A stretch of DNA of 64,000 nt from Mesonia phycicola (GTDB taxonomy: Bacteria; Bacteroidota; Bacteroidia; Flavobacteriales; Flavobacteriaceae). The DNA lies in contig NZ_FQYY01000005.1 in the NCBI RefSeq assembly GCF_900141885.1, forward strand, positions 186,001 through 250,000, given 5' to 3'. The translations under genes and the position numbers were made by a program. Each line of letters opens with the position of its first letter. Position 1 is the first letter of the stretch. This document shows, piece after piece, positions 1 through 9,498 of this stretch. Under the pieces are notes generated by a model. That model was not told the origin of the DNA. It did not search any database and saw nothing but the letters and a program-made list of their open reading frames with translations.

Positions 1-68
1 GTGTTAAAAATTGTTATTTTGATAAAATTATTGCTTTTTAAACCCCTAATATTAAACTTACTTCAATA

Positions 69-1016
69 ATGGCAACTAAAATACTGATTATAGGCGCTTG
101 TGGACAAATAGGTACAGAACTTACCCTTGCATTAAGAGCTAAACATGGAAACGAAAATGTTATAGCCGGAGACATTAGAGAAGGTGGAGAAGAGTTGATG
201 AAGTCTGGTCCATTTGAACAAGTTGACGCTACTAATTATAAAGCTATTGAAGATATTGTAATGCATTATGAAGTAGATCATATTTATTTAATGGCTGCTA
301 TGTTGAGTGCAACAGCAGAAAAATTCCCTATGCGAGGGTGGAATTTAAATATGGATTCTCTTTTTAATGTATTGAATCTTGCTAAAGATAAAAAGATAAG
401 CAAAATATTTTGGCCTTCTAGTATTGCTGTTTTTGGACCTACAACTCCTAAAAATGACACACCACAAACTACGGTAATGGAACCTACAACGGTTTACGGA
501 ATTAGTAAACAAACAGGTGAACGTTGGTGTGAATATTACCATCAAAAATATGGTGTAGATGTTAGAAGTATACGTTATCCAGGTTTAATTAGTTATAAAA
601 CTCTTCCTGGTGGTGGTACTACAGATTATGCCGTAGAAATTTTTCATGAAGCTTTAGAAAAACAAGAATACACTTCTTTTTTAAGTGAAACTACTGCGTT
701 ACCTATGATGTTTATGGATGATGCTATTAGAGCTACTATATCTCTTATGGAGGCCCCAAATGAAAATTTAACCGTTAGATCTTCTTATAATTTAGGCGGA
801 ATTAGTTTTACACCTAAACAACTTGCTGAAAGTATTAAGACTGAAATCCCTTCGTTTAGTATTAATTATGAGCCTGATTTTAGACAACCTATAGCAGATT
901 CTTGGCCTTCTAGTATCAACGATGAGCAAGCTCAAAAAGATTGGGACTGGAAACATGAATATGATTTACCAAAAATGACAAAAGCTATGTTAAATGGACT
1001 AGAGTCTTTAAAATAA
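69..1016 (+). CDS. L-threonine 3-dehydrogenase, epimerase-like (NAD-dependent)
   Basis: A 315-residue short-chain dehydrogenase/epimerase-fold protein. It shows the Rossmann motif GACGQIG at residues 9-15, a serine pair at 117-118 and the catalytic YxxxK (Y143, K147). The length and the C-terminal part resemble the UDP-galactose-epimerase-like L-threonine dehydrogenases of Flavobacterium, which oxidise L-threonine to 2-amino-3-ketobutyrate with NAD in the cytoplasm; that assignment comes from family knowledge. The gene stands alone: it is convergent with sdhB and separated from it by a symmetrical terminator. A related sugar-nucleotide epimerase is the alternative, but no sugar-pathway genes are nearby. 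Confidence 0.85.
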   Translation: MATKILIIGACGQIGTELTLALRAKHGNENVIAGDIREGGEELMKSGPFEQVDATNYKAIEDIVMHYEVDHIYLMAAMLSATAEKFPMRGWNLNMDSLFNVLNLAKDKKISKIFWPSSIAVFGPTTPKNDTPQTTVMEPTTVYGISKQTGERWCEYYHQKYGVDVRSIRYPGLISYKTLPGGGTTDYAVEIFHEALEKQEYTSFLSETTALPMMFMDDAIRATISLMEAPNENLTVRSSYNLGGISFTPKQLAESIKTEIPSFSINYEPDFRQPIADSWPSSINDEQAQKDWDWKHEYDLPKMTKAMLNGLESLK

Positions 1017-1040
1017 TCTGTTAAATAAATAGAAAATAAA

Positions 1041-1072
1041 AAATCCCAAATTCAATATTGAATTTGGGATTT
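1041..1072. terminator. Bidirectional terminator between threonine dehydrogenase gene and sdhB
   Basis: A near-perfect inverted repeat (AAATCCCAAATTC and its complement around a short loop) with A-runs before and T-runs after it. It can end transcription of both convergent genes. Confidence 0.85.
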
Positions 1073-1094
1073 TTTATTTTGATGAGTTAAGGTA

Positions 1095-1841
1095 TTAACC
1101 TTTTGTATTAGCACTCATATATTCACGGTTCATACGTGCAATGTTCTCTAAAGAAATACCTTTAGGACATTCAATTTCACAAGCACCAGTATTACTACAG
1201 TTACCAAAACCTTCTTCATCCATTTGTCTAACCATTTCTTGTACACGGTCTGCAGCTTCTACTTGACCTTGTGGCAATAAAGCATACTGTGATACTTTTG
1301 CAGAAGTAAACAACATAGCACTTGCATTTTTACAAGCTGCTACACAGGCTCCGCAACCAATACAAGTTGCAGCTGCAAATGCATCATCTGCATCGTGTTT
1401 ATTAATTGGGATACTGTTAGCATCAATAGTATTACCAGAAGTGTTTACAGAAATGTAACCTCCAGCGTGTTGTATACGATCAAAAGAAGATCTATCTACA
1501 ATTAAATCTTTTACAACAGGAAAAGCTTTTGCTCTAAATGGCTCAATTACAATGGTATCTCCATCTTTAAAAGAACGCATATGTAATTGGCAAGTAGTAA
1601 CCAATTTATCTGGACCGTGAGGTTCACCATTAATTTGTAAAGAACAAGCTCCACAAATTCCTTCACGACAATCGTGATCAAATTCTACAGGCTCTTCTCC
1701 TTTATTAATTAATTCCTCATTTAAAACATCTAACATTTCAAGAAAAGACATATCACCTTCAACTCCATCTATAGGATAGGTTACCATCTTCCCTTTTGTG
1801 TTAGCGTTTTCTTGACGCCATATTTTAAGTGTAAGTTTCAT
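1095..1841 (-). CDS. sdhB: Succinate dehydrogenase/fumarate reductase iron-sulfur subunit
   Basis: A 248-residue electron-transfer subunit of complex II. The N-terminal plant-type ferredoxin domain carries the [2Fe-2S] ligands C58, C63, C66 and C84. The C-terminal domain carries C160, C163, C166 and C170, then C215, C221 and C225, which supply the [4Fe-4S] and [3Fe-4S] clusters. It passes electrons from SdhA flavin to the quinone at SdhC. It is the last gene of the minus-strand order sdhC-sdhA-sdhB, 74 bp after sdhA. That gap contains an inverted repeat, described separately. Confidence 0.96.
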   Translation of the reverse strand: MKLTLKIWRQENANTKGKMVTYPIDGVEGDMSFLEMLDVLNEELINKGEEPVEFDHDCREGICGACSLQINGEPHGPDKLVTTCQLHMRSFKDGDTIVIEPFRAKAFPVVKDLIVDRSSFDRIQHAGGYISVNTSGNTIDANSIPINKHDADDAFAAATCIGCGACVAACKNASAMLFTSAKVSQYALLPQGQVEAADRVQEMVRQMDEEGFGNCSNTGACEIECPKGISLENIARMNREYMSANTKG

Positions 1842-1856
1842 ATGATTTAGATTTTA

Positions 1857-1910
1857 GTATTGAGTATTGAGTACTGAGTCGCTAATTTGTAACATCTCAT
1901 AGCTCAATAC
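1857..1910. repeat. Inverted/tandem repeat in the sdhA-sdhB gap
   Basis: The 74-bp sdhA-sdhB gap holds tandem copies of a TATTGAG-like unit (from 1857) and the complementary arm CTCAATAC (1903-1910). The transcript could fold into a hairpin between two co-transcribed cistrons. There is no T-run, so it does not look like a full terminator. The TATTGAG unit resembles simple dispersed intergenic repeats of Flavobacteriia, but only this copy was noticed here. Confidence 0.55.
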
Positions 1911-1915
1911 CGCAT

Positions 1916-3919
1916 CTATTTATAACTTCTTGTTTTTAATTCAATATTTTTGAAGTCTAATTCTTCTTTATGCAGTTGCGCATCTCTTGGGTTACCTTTG
2001 TATTCCCAAGCTGCTACATACTTATAGTTCTCATCATCTCTCAGTGCTTCTCCTTCTTCTGTTTGGTACTCTTCTCTAAAGTGACCTCCACAAGATTCGT
2101 TTCTATGTAAAGCATCTTTAGCAAATAATTCTCCAAGTTCTAAGAAATCTGCTACACGTCCTGCTTTTTCTAATTCAGCATTTTTACCTTCAGTCTTTCC
2201 AGTAACTTTTACGTTTGCCCAAAAATCTTCTCTTAGTTCTTTAATTTCTTCTAAAGCTTCTTGTAAACCTTTAGCGTTTCTTGCCATACCACACTTGTTC
2301 CACATAATTTTACCAAGTTTCTTGTGGTAATAATCTACAGAATGTTGGCCAGAGGCATTCATTAAACGAGAAATTCTTTCTGTTACTTCTTTTTCAGCAG
2401 CTTCAAACTCTGGGCTATCTGTAGAGATAGCTCCTGTTCTAATATCTTTAGAAAGGTAATCTCCAATAGTGTAAGGAAGTACAAAATAACCATCAGCTAA
2501 ACCTTGCATTAATGCAGAAGCTCCAAGTCTGTTAGCTCCGTGATCAGAGAAGTTTGCTTCTCCTGCAGCGTAACAACCAGGGATAGTTGTTTGTAAGTTA
2601 TAATCTACCCAAAGACCACCCATTGTATAATGTACCGCAGGGTAAATCATCATTGGAGTTTCGTATGGGTTTTGATCTACAATTTTTTGATACATTTGGA
2701 AAAGGTTACCATATTTGGCTTCTACTACCTCTTTACCTAATTTTGTGATTTCAGCTTTACTTGGGTTTTTATGTCCAGAAGTAAATGCTTTTTCTTTACC
2801 ATAACGCTCAATTGCACTAGCAAAATCTAAGAAAACAGCTTCACCTGTTTTGTTAACACCAAAACCAGCATCACAACGTTCTTTCGCTGCTCTAGAAGCA
2901 ACATCACGAGGTACTAAATTACCAAATGCAGGGTATCTTCTTTCTAAGTAGTAATCTCTTTCGTCTTCAGATAAATCGGTAGGTTTTTTTCTACCTTCTC
3001 TAATAGCGATAGAGTCTTCTTTTTTCTTAGGTACCCAAATACGCCCGTCATTACGAAGAGACTCAGACATTAATGTTAATTTAGACTGATGTTCTCCAGA
3101 AACAGGAATACAAGTTGGGTGAATTTGTGTGTAACAAGGGTTTGCAAAGTAAGCTCCTCTACGGTGCGCTCTCCAAGCAGCAGTTACATTACTTCCCATA
3201 GCATTGGTAGATAGGAAGAAAACATTACCGTAACCGCCAGAACCTAAAACAACTGCGTGAGCAGAGTGTCTCTCGATTTCTCCTGTTACCATATTACGTG
3301 CTATAATACCACGAGCTTTACCATCTACAATTACTAAATCCATCATTTCATGACGATTGAAAGCTTGAATCTTCCCTCGGTTAATTTGACGGTTCATTGC
3401 AGAGTAAGCCCCTAATAAAAGCTGTTGTCCTGTTTGACCTTTTGCGTAGAAAGTACGAGAAACTAGTACCCCACCAAAAGATCTGTTATCTAAAAGACCA
3501 CCGTATTCACGAGCAAAAGGAACCCCTTGCGCAACACATTGGTCAATAATATTTCCAGATACTTCGGCTAAACGATAAACGTTTGCTTCACGAGATCTGT
3601 AATCTCCACCTTTTACGGTGTCGTAAAATAATCTATAATTAGAGTCACCATCTCCTTGGTAATTTTTAGCGGCATTTATACCACCTTGTGCAGCAATAGA
3701 GTGTGCACGTCTAGGAGAATCTTGATAACAAAATGTTTTTACATTATAACCTAATTCAGCTAGAGTAGCGGCTGCACTACCACCAGCTAATCCTGTACCA
3801 ATAATTATAACATCTATGTTACGTTTATTAGCAGGGTTTACCAAGTTAATATCGTTCTTATGCTTTGTCCACTTATCTTTTAGTGGCCCTTGTGGTATTT
3901 TTGAATCTAAAACTGACAT
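1916..3919 (-). CDS. sdhA: Succinate dehydrogenase/fumarate reductase flavoprotein subunit
   Basis: A 667-residue catalytic subunit of complex II, which oxidises succinate to fumarate. It has the FAD dinucleotide-binding motif GTGLAGG at residues 41-47. The HSIAAQGG segment starting at H73 matches the site of covalent FAD attachment in the family. A HPTC substrate-site segment and a C-terminal capping region follow. The length fits the b558-type complex II of Bacteroidota, which is longer than the E. coli enzyme. It starts 13 bp after the sdhC stop and is co-transcribed with it. Confidence 0.96.
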   Translation of the reverse strand: MSVLDSKIPQGPLKDKWTKHKNDINLVNPANKRNIDVIIIGTGLAGGSAAATLAELGYNVKTFCYQDSPRRAHSIAAQGGINAAKNYQGDGDSNYRLFYDTVKGGDYRSREANVYRLAEVSGNIIDQCVAQGVPFAREYGGLLDNRSFGGVLVSRTFYAKGQTGQQLLLGAYSAMNRQINRGKIQAFNRHEMMDLVIVDGKARGIIARNMVTGEIERHSAHAVVLGSGGYGNVFFLSTNAMGSNVTAAWRAHRRGAYFANPCYTQIHPTCIPVSGEHQSKLTLMSESLRNDGRIWVPKKKEDSIAIREGRKKPTDLSEDERDYYLERRYPAFGNLVPRDVASRAAKERCDAGFGVNKTGEAVFLDFASAIERYGKEKAFTSGHKNPSKAEITKLGKEVVEAKYGNLFQMYQKIVDQNPYETPMMIYPAVHYTMGGLWVDYNLQTTIPGCYAAGEANFSDHGANRLGASALMQGLADGYFVLPYTIGDYLSKDIRTGAISTDSPEFEAAEKEVTERISRLMNASGQHSVDYYHKKLGKIMWNKCGMARNAKGLQEALEEIKELREDFWANVKVTGKTEGKNAELEKAGRVADFLELGELFAKDALHRNESCGGHFREEYQTEEGEALRDDENYKYVAAWEYKGNPRDAQLHKEELDFKNIELKTRSYK

Positions 3920-3932
3920 ATTCTCTGGCGTA

Positions 3933-4595
3933 TTATAAGTTATTGATATAGTGAAAAAGAGCTATAAAAATGAACCCAAGTGGAATAATAATAGCATAAG
4001 CTACAGTGAAATTTCTAATACCCTTAGAGTATTTGTTGTTCCAACCTATAGATTGGAAAGACGAAGAAAAACCGTGTAGTAAATGCAACATTAAAAACAC
4101 AAAAGCAACAACATAAAGACCGGTTCTTACAGGGCTTTCAAATTTAGCAATTGTTTCACCATAATATCTGGTAGCATCTTCTGGATGAGATTGTACATAT
4201 TTATGTACTAATTCTGGCACCCAAAAATCGTAAAAATGTAATGCTAAAAATGCAAGAATAGCTAAGCCAGACCAGATCATGTTTCTAGACATCCAGCTAG
4301 AATTGGCAGCGCCGTTATAACTTACATAATTAACGGCACGAGCATTTCTATTACGAATTTCTAACACAAATCCCATTACAAAATGGAAAATAACTCCGAA
4401 AATAAGTATAGGCTGCAAGAGCGCTTGTACTAAGAAATTGGTTCCCATAAAATGAGATAACTCATTAAAGGTATCTGGAGAAATTACAGATGTGAAATTG
4501 ATAACGAAATGTTGACCTAAAAAAAGAACAAGAAAAAGTCCCGATAAAGCCATAGCAAACTTTTTTGCTACAGAAGATTTTATTAATCCACCCAT
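3933..4595 (-). CDS. sdhC: Succinate dehydrogenase cytochrome b subunit (b558 type)
   Basis: A membrane anchor of complex II that binds heme b and quinone, with about five hydrophobic helices and histidines in several of them. The open frame extends to 4655, but the ATG at 4595 (protein begins [12 protein letters not shown], 220 residues) is preferred. The family normally starts there, and a textbook promoter occupies 4625-4656, so the upstream codons would lie in promoter DNA. It is the first gene of sdhC-sdhA-sdhB. The single fused-type anchor without a separate SdhD is normal for this family. Confidence 0.93.
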   Translation of the reverse strand: MGGLIKSSVAKKFAMALSGLFLVLFLGQHFVINFTSVISPDTFNELSHFMGTNFLVQALLQPILIFGVIFHFVMGFVLEIRNRNARAVNYVSYNGAANSSWMSRNMIWSGLAILAFLALHFYDFWVPELVHKYVQSHPEDATRYYGETIAKFESPVRTGLYVVAFVFLMLHLLHGFSSSFQSIGWNNKYSKGIRNFTVAYAIIIPLGFIFIALFHYINNL

Positions 4596-4624
4596 TGGTT
4601 TTGAGTATTTGTATAAATTTCTAA

Positions 4625-4656
4625 CAAAAATACGCTTCAAATTACTTATCCACAAA
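4625..4656 (-). promoter_or_regulatory. sdhCAB promoter, Bacteroidota type
   Basis: On the minus strand a -33 TTTG (4653-4656) is followed after 20 nt by the -7 box TATTTTTG (4625-4632). This matches the TTTG / TAnnTTTG pattern of the Bacteroidota primary sigma factor. The expected transcript start lies about 25 nt before the ATG at 4595. Confidence 0.75.
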
Positions 4657-4835
4657 CTTTCACAATTGTAATTTGTTATTTAGAATTAGTATAAGCTATT
4701 GCGTTTTCGTAAATATGAAATATTTGATGCTAAGAGATATGAGTTTTCTCTTTTTGTGGTTAAATAATTAGGTGTTTTTTAATTATGAAAACTTAATTTT
4801 TTGTTGCTAGATGAAAGATTGTCGGTGTGCTTTCT

Positions 4836-4843
4836 TAAATTTG
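4836..4843 (+). promoter_or_regulatory. -7 box upstream of pepP
   Basis: TAAATTTG matches TAnnTTTG and lies 17 nt before the start codon of the aminopeptidase gene. No well-spaced TTG was found upstream, so only the -7 element is called. Confidence 0.5.
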
Positions 4844-4859
4844 AAAAAATTCAATATTT

Positions 4860-6152
4860 ATGAGATATCAACCTATAAATTCAGATTTGTTTATACATAA
4901 TCGTAAAAACTTTATGGCTAAAATGAAGCCAAATAGTTTAGCGGTATTTAATTCTAATGATATTTACCCAATTGGGGCCGATAGTACCATCCCTTTTCAA
5001 CAAGATAGAAATATTTATTATTTAAGTGGAGTAGATCAAGAAGAGAGTATTTTGGTGTTATTTCCAGATGCACCTCATGAAAAGCATCGTGAAATTTTAT
5101 TTTTAACTGAAACTAATGATCATATTGCTGTATGGGAAGGTGAAAAACTAACAGAAGAAAAAGCTTTAGAAATTTCTGGCGTAAAAACGGTTTACTGGTT
5201 AAAAGATTTTCAGAAAATATTTTATGAGTTAATGGCTCAAGCAGAAACGGTATATATTAATACAAATGAACATTACCGCGCAAATGTAGAGACAGAAACA
5301 CGTGAAGCTCGTTTTAATAAATGGCTAAAAGATAGTTACCCTGCACACAGTGTAGCTAAAAGTAATCCTATTTTGCAACAATTACGTGCCGTAAAACATC
5401 CTTTAGAGCTAGAAGCTATGCAGCGCGCTTGTGATATTACAGAAAAAGGATTTAGAAGAGTGCTAGGTTTTGTGAAACCAGGTGTGTGGGAATATGAAAT
5501 AGAAGCAGAGTTTATGCATGAGTTTTTGCGTAACCGCTCCAGAGGTTTTGCTTACACGCCAATTGTAGCTTCAGGTAAAAATGCTAACGTTTTGCATTAC
5601 ATTGAAAACAAAATGCAATGTAAAGAAGGAGAGTTAATTTTGTTAGATGTTGGAGCAGAGTATGCAAATTACGCAAGTGATATGTCTAGAACAATACCTG
5701 TTTCTGGTAGATTTAGTAAGCGTCAAAAAGAAGTTTACAATAAAATTAATCAGATTAAAAAAGACGCGACAAAAATGTTAGTGCCTGGTACAGATTGGGC
5801 AGAATACCATAAAGAGGTTGGTAAAATGGCAACTTCAGCATTTTTAGATCTTAATTTACTAGATAAAGCCGATGTGCAAAATGAAAACCCAGACTGGCCA
5901 GCTTATAAAAAATATTTTATGCACGGTACCTCTCATAACCTTGGTTTAGATACGCACGATTATGGCTTGTTGCATCAACCAATTGTGGCTAACCAAGTGT
6001 TTACCGTAGAACCTGGAGTTTATATTCCTGAAGAAGGATTTGGAATTAGATTAGAAGATGATGTGGTAGTTCAAGAAAAGGGAGAGCCTATTAACTTGAT
6101 GAAAAACATCCCAATTGAAGCAGATGAAATTGAAGATTTAATGAATAAGTAA
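4860..6152 (+). CDS. pepP: Xaa-Pro aminopeptidase (aminopeptidase P, M24B)
   Basis: A 430-residue metallopeptidase that removes an N-terminal residue preceding proline. It has an N-terminal aminopeptidase-P domain (about residues 1-140) and a C-terminal pita-bread domain. The expected dimetal ligands are visible: D263 and D274, H359 in HGTSHN, E384 in VEPGVY, and E399 in GIRLEDD. No signal peptide is visible, so it should be cytoplasmic. It is a single gene, convergent with the serine hydrolase downstream. Confidence 0.93.
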   Translation: MRYQPINSDLFIHNRKNFMAKMKPNSLAVFNSNDIYPIGADSTIPFQQDRNIYYLSGVDQEESILVLFPDAPHEKHREILFLTETNDHIAVWEGEKLTEEKALEISGVKTVYWLKDFQKIFYELMAQAETVYINTNEHYRANVETETREARFNKWLKDSYPAHSVAKSNPILQQLRAVKHPLELEAMQRACDITEKGFRRVLGFVKPGVWEYEIEAEFMHEFLRNRSRGFAYTPIVASGKNANVLHYIENKMQCKEGELILLDVGAEYANYASDMSRTIPVSGRFSKRQKEVYNKINQIKKDATKMLVPGTDWAEYHKEVGKMATSAFLDLNLLDKADVQNENPDWPAYKKYFMHGTSHNLGLDTHDYGLLHQPIVANQVFTVEPGVYIPEEGFGIRLEDDVVVQEKGEPINLMKNIPIEADEIEDLMNK

Positions 6153-6173
6153 TCATTAGTCAATAGTATGTAT

Positions 6174-6254
6174 AAAAGCTATCTAGAAAATTAATTTTCG
6201 TCAACCTGAAAAACATCAGAATGACGGTTTTGAAAATTTTCTAGATAGCTTTTT
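6174..6254. terminator. Large bidirectional hairpin with a REP-like core
   Basis: Arms of about 19 nt (AAAAGCTATCTAGAAAATT and its complement) enclose about 40 nt that fold again through CGTCA/TGACG. T-rich DNA flanks both sides. It sits between convergent pepP and the serine hydrolase gene. Its loop carries the GTCAACCTGA core seen at other intergenic sites in the window. Confidence 0.75.
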
Positions 6255-6292
6255 TGTTTTAAATAGATTTGAATTTCGCTTCTGCGGAAGTC

Positions 6293-7843
6293 TTACTTAC
6301 CTTCAATTTTTGTAAAATGCAAGTCTTCAAAATCGAAACTAAAATCTGTGATTGGAGCGATAGGTTTCATGATAGCTTCTTTTGCTATTCCATTTTCATC
6401 AAAAGTGAATAAAACAAATACATCTGCATCAAAACTACGATTATCCCATTTTGCTACATAAGTAGTTGCATTATAAGGTAAAAGTTCTCCTTTAATAGCG
6501 GTATTTCTTTCAGAGTGGATAAAAAACTGATTATTTTGCTTAGAAATTACAAGATTTCCAAACCATTCGTCTTTATAAGAACCTTTAATTTTAAGGCTGG
6601 CATCGGTATTCTTTTTTAGCATTTGGTCTACTTTTTTATACACCGCTTTTTTAATGCTATCGTTATAAGAAATCCAACCTTCGTTTGATTTTCCTTTCTT
6701 TTCTACCCAATTTCTGTCTTTATAACCTAGGTAGCTATCTTTAATAGTATTAGTGATAGAGCTAAAAGAACTCCCTACCATTTGGTTGGTAAGTACTACA
6801 ATACCTAAATCTAAATCGGGTATCATAGTAAACTGAGTTACTGTACCTAATAATCCACCTGTGTGAGCTACTTGTAAATGACCATTAACATCGCTCACAA
6901 ACCAACCTAAAGAGTAGCCAGAAAAGTGAGTATTGTAATCGTTATTTTTTCTTACAGGTAAAGGAGTTTGTAATTGCCACAAATTATGCATTTGTTTTTC
7001 GCTTAATAACCTTTCTCCATTTTTAGTAACAGCATCATTCATTAAAAAGTCTGCCCAAGTAAGCATATCTGTAACGTTACTCATAATACCACCAGCGGGA
7101 TTTGCTAAGTCACTCCAGTCATGAGGTATTTGTATTACTTTGCCCTCTGTTCTGGTATGTGCATCAATAATATTGGTTTTATCGGTAACACGGTTGTAAG
7201 AAGCTTTACTGTTTTTCATTCCAACCGGCTGTAAAATTCGTTGTTCAATAAACTCTTCCCAAGTTAATCCGCTTACTCGATGAATTACTTCTCCAGCAAT
7301 AATAAACATGTTGTTGTTGTATTTAAATTCTGACCTAAAAGAACTTTCTGGAGTTTGTTTGCTCATATTAGCAAGCACATCATCTATAGTAAAATTACCT
7401 CCTTCAGGTAAAAACATTAAATCTCCTGCTCCTAGACCCAATCCGCTACGGTGAGTAACTAAATCTCTAATAGTAAACTCTTCGGTTACCCAGGCATCTG
7501 GCATTTTAAATTCTGGTATGTGTTTTCTTACTTTATCATCCCAATCTAATTTTCCTTCATCTGCCAAGAGAGCTAAGGCAAAGCAAGTAAAACCTTTACT
7601 GTTAGAAGCAACACCTACTAAGGTGTTTTTATTCATTTCTTTTTTATTAGTTAAAGATCTTACGCCGTGACCTTTGGCGTAAACTATTTTCCCGTCTTTA
7701 ATTATCCCTACAGAAATACCAGGAACATCAAAAGTTTCTAAAGAATGCTGAATTACTTTGTCAAGTTTTCTTTCTTTTAATTGTGCTAAAACACTAATTG
7801 AAACAAAAAGAGTGAAAAGTAAAAGGAGGTTTGTTTTTTTCAT
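6293..7843 (-). CDS. Exported serine hydrolase, beta-lactamase class C fold, with C-terminal extension
   Basis: A 516-residue protein with an N-terminal signal peptide. The penicillin-binding/beta-lactamase catalytic set is complete: SxxK at S80-K83, YxN at Y175-N177 and the HTGG triad equivalent at 327-330. About 120 residues after the catalytic domain form a beta-rich C-terminal extension of the DUF3471 kind. The family includes esterases, D-aminopeptidases and DD-peptidases, so the substrate is unknown and antibiotic resistance should not be assumed. It probably acts in the periplasm or on the cell surface. Confidence 0.85.
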   Translation of the reverse strand: MKKTNLLLLFTLFVSISVLAQLKERKLDKVIQHSLETFDVPGISVGIIKDGKIVYAKGHGVRSLTNKKEMNKNTLVGVASNSKGFTCFALALLADEGKLDWDDKVRKHIPEFKMPDAWVTEEFTIRDLVTHRSGLGLGAGDLMFLPEGGNFTIDDVLANMSKQTPESSFRSEFKYNNNMFIIAGEVIHRVSGLTWEEFIEQRILQPVGMKNSKASYNRVTDKTNIIDAHTRTEGKVIQIPHDWSDLANPAGGIMSNVTDMLTWADFLMNDAVTKNGERLLSEKQMHNLWQLQTPLPVRKNNDYNTHFSGYSLGWFVSDVNGHLQVAHTGGLLGTVTQFTMIPDLDLGIVVLTNQMVGSSFSSITNTIKDSYLGYKDRNWVEKKGKSNEGWISYNDSIKKAVYKKVDQMLKKNTDASLKIKGSYKDEWFGNLVISKQNNQFFIHSERNTAIKGELLPYNATTYVAKWDNRSFDADVFVLFTFDENGIAKEAIMKPIAPITDFSFDFEDLHFTKIEGK

Positions 7844-7868
7844 GAAATGGTTTTTTTAACAAGATTAC

Positions 7869-7896
7869 GTCCTGCTGAACTAGATTCAGCATCGCA
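7869..7896. repeat. REP-like palindrome, partial
   Basis: The stretch from ACGTCCTGCTGAAC to GATTCAGC contains the GCTGAAC/GATTCAGC stem related to the core found near 6200, 11817 and 13631. It lies in the gap between divergent hydrolase genes. Confidence 0.5.
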
Positions 7897-7954
7897 TTAA
7901 GTTATTCAATTTTTAGTTTTGTATTTCAAAATTTTTAAATGCTCGAAAAGACAC

Positions 7955-7962
7955 TATTTTTG
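7955..7962 (+). promoter_or_regulatory. -7 box directly before the alpha/beta hydrolase start
   Basis: TATTTTTG matches TAnnTTTG and ends only 4 nt before the ATG at 7967. Transcription would begin at or next to the start codon, giving a leaderless or nearly leaderless mRNA. It also argues against the longer open frame from 7919. Confidence 0.55.
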
Positions 7963-7966
7963 CGCT

Positions 7967-8743
7967 ATGCAAGAATACATTACTTACAAAAATATACAAA
8001 TTGCTTTTACTACTGAAGGTAAAGGTGAAAGTATCGTTTTATTACACGGTTTTTTAGAAAGCTCTGCTATTTGGAGGGCTATAACGCCTATTCTAATTAA
8101 AAATCACCAAGTAATTAGTATAGATTTATTGGGTCACGGTGCCAGCCAGCGTTTGGGTTATATACATACAATGGAAGAAATGGCACAAACTGTACATCAA
8201 GTTCTTCTTCATTTAAAGGTAAATAAAGCTTCTTTTGTAGGGCACTCTATGGGTGGTTATGTGGCGTTGGCTTTTGCTGAATTATTTCCGAAGAAAACAG
8301 AAAAATTAATTTTATTAAATTCTACTTCTGAAGCAGATTCTGTAGAGCGAAAAGAAAACAGAGATCGTGCTAAGCGTTTAATTAAACAAAATAAAGATGC
8401 TTTTGTGAGTATGGCGATTAAAAATTTATTTGCTGAAGAAACAAAAGAAAAATTCCCAGAAGAGATAAAGCAGTTGCTTATTGAAGCAAAAAAAATACCT
8501 GTAGAAAACATCATTGCTACTGTAGAGGGTTTAAAAAATAGAAAAGATAGAACCGAAGTTTTGCAGAATTTTAAAGGTAAAAAAATGATATTAGCAGGAA
8601 AAAGTGATCCAGTGGTTCCGTTTATGGCGATAGAAAAGTTAGCAGAGCAAACCAATACAGAGCTGGTAAGTTTTTCTAACGGGCATATGAGCTACTTAGA
8701 AAATACAGAAGAGTTAATAAATACCTTAAACAATATATTTTAA
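7967..8743 (+). CDS. Alpha/beta hydrolase
   Basis: A 258-residue cytoplasmic hydrolase. Its nucleophile elbow is GHSMGG with S94, and acid D214 and histidine H240 complete the triad; the oxyanion-hole HGF is at 27-29. The start at 7967 was chosen because a -7 promoter box lies just upstream and homologues normally start near this residue. The substrate is not predictable; the fold covers esterases, MenH-like and haloperoxidase-like enzymes. It ends 1 bp before the next gene, so the two are probably co-transcribed. Confidence 0.82.
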   Translation: MQEYITYKNIQIAFTTEGKGESIVLLHGFLESSAIWRAITPILIKNHQVISIDLLGHGASQRLGYIHTMEEMAQTVHQVLLHLKVNKASFVGHSMGGYVALAFAELFPKKTEKLILLNSTSEADSVERKENRDRAKRLIKQNKDAFVSMAIKNLFAEETKEKFPEEIKQLLIEAKKIPVENIIATVEGLKNRKDRTEVLQNFKGKKMILAGKSDPVVPFMAIEKLAEQTNTELVSFSNGHMSYLENTEELINTLNNIF

Positions 8744-8744
8744 A

Positions 8745-9452
8745 ATGAAAAAAAATCTACTTTATAGCCTTACTTTATTAATTGTTTTAATTTCTATTAT
8801 AAGTTGCAGTTCTCTATCAGATGGGAAACTAATTGTAAAAGACGGTAGTTATTATTCTAGTTATGAGGTTTACGAAAATAAGAAACGAGATACCTTAAAA
8901 AAATATATTTATACTATAGAGTCAGGTTTAGAAAAATTAGAAGGTGGAGGTTTTGAAACTATGATTAGGTTTTTAGAACATTCTTATGAGGAAAAAGAAT
9001 TTGTTTTTAAAGATGTGGAAGATACAGTTTCTTTAGATATTTTTTATGAAATTAGTCTAGAAGAAGATAGAGAATTAGAACTTGTAAATCGTGTATTGGA
9101 TTATTATGATTTATTCTTGTCTGTTGAAAGTAAATATGTTGATTATTGGGAGTTGTATGTTGAAGATGAAAATAAAGTAAAGAAATTTAAGTGTGAGTCT
9201 AAATATGGAGAAGGTGTTATAGATAAATCAGGTGCAAACATTAAAATTAAATGTATGAACCTTTTTGCTGTTACTGGACAATTAAAAAGTAATGGAGATA
9301 AACTAATTTATAAAGGTGATCATAAGCCTAAATTCAATTTAGATTTTTTAGACGATAGTTTATCTAAAAATAAAGAGCTACTAGATAAATATGGCTTAGC
9401 AATAAAACCTATTCAGCAAGAAGTAGGTGTTTATACAATTACTAAAAAATAA
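8745..9452 (+). CDS. Lipoprotein of unknown function
   Basis: A 235-residue protein with a signal peptide ending in a lipobox (IISC, cysteine near residue 21), so it is predicted to be lipidated and anchored in an envelope membrane. The mature part is rich in acidic residues, lysine and tyrosine. I do not recognise a family. It starts 1 bp after the alpha/beta hydrolase gene and ends at a strong terminator, so it is the distal gene of a two-gene unit. Confidence 0.7.
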   Translation: MKKNLLYSLTLLIVLISIISCSSLSDGKLIVKDGSYYSSYEVYENKKRDTLKKYIYTIESGLEKLEGGGFETMIRFLEHSYEEKEFVFKDVEDTVSLDIFYEISLEEDRELELVNRVLDYYDLFLSVESKYVDYWELYVEDENKVKKFKCESKYGEGVIDKSGANIKIKCMNLFAVTGQLKSNGDKLIYKGDHKPKFNLDFLDDSLSKNKELLDKYGLAIKPIQQEVGVYTITKK

Positions 9453-9477
9453 AAAGGCTCCCAAGTGGGAGTCTTTT
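9452..9477 (+). terminator. Terminator after the lipoprotein gene
   Basis: The stem AAAAGGCTCCC/GGGAGTCTTTT around an AAGT loop, with flanking A- and T-runs. It can serve the plus-strand unit and the convergent aspartate kinase gene. Confidence 0.85.
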
Positions 9478-9498
9478 GTCGGTTAAACACTTATTGAT

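Noticed and set aside
6293-7843. The serine hydrolase as a beta-lactam resistance gene.
   Set aside because: The class C fold includes many esterases and peptidases; nothing in the sequence or context points to antibiotic hydrolysis.
7919-7966. A longer alpha/beta hydrolase frame starting at 7919.
   Set aside because: The extra 16 codons overlap the -7 promoter box and are not family-like; the ATG at 7967 is preferred.
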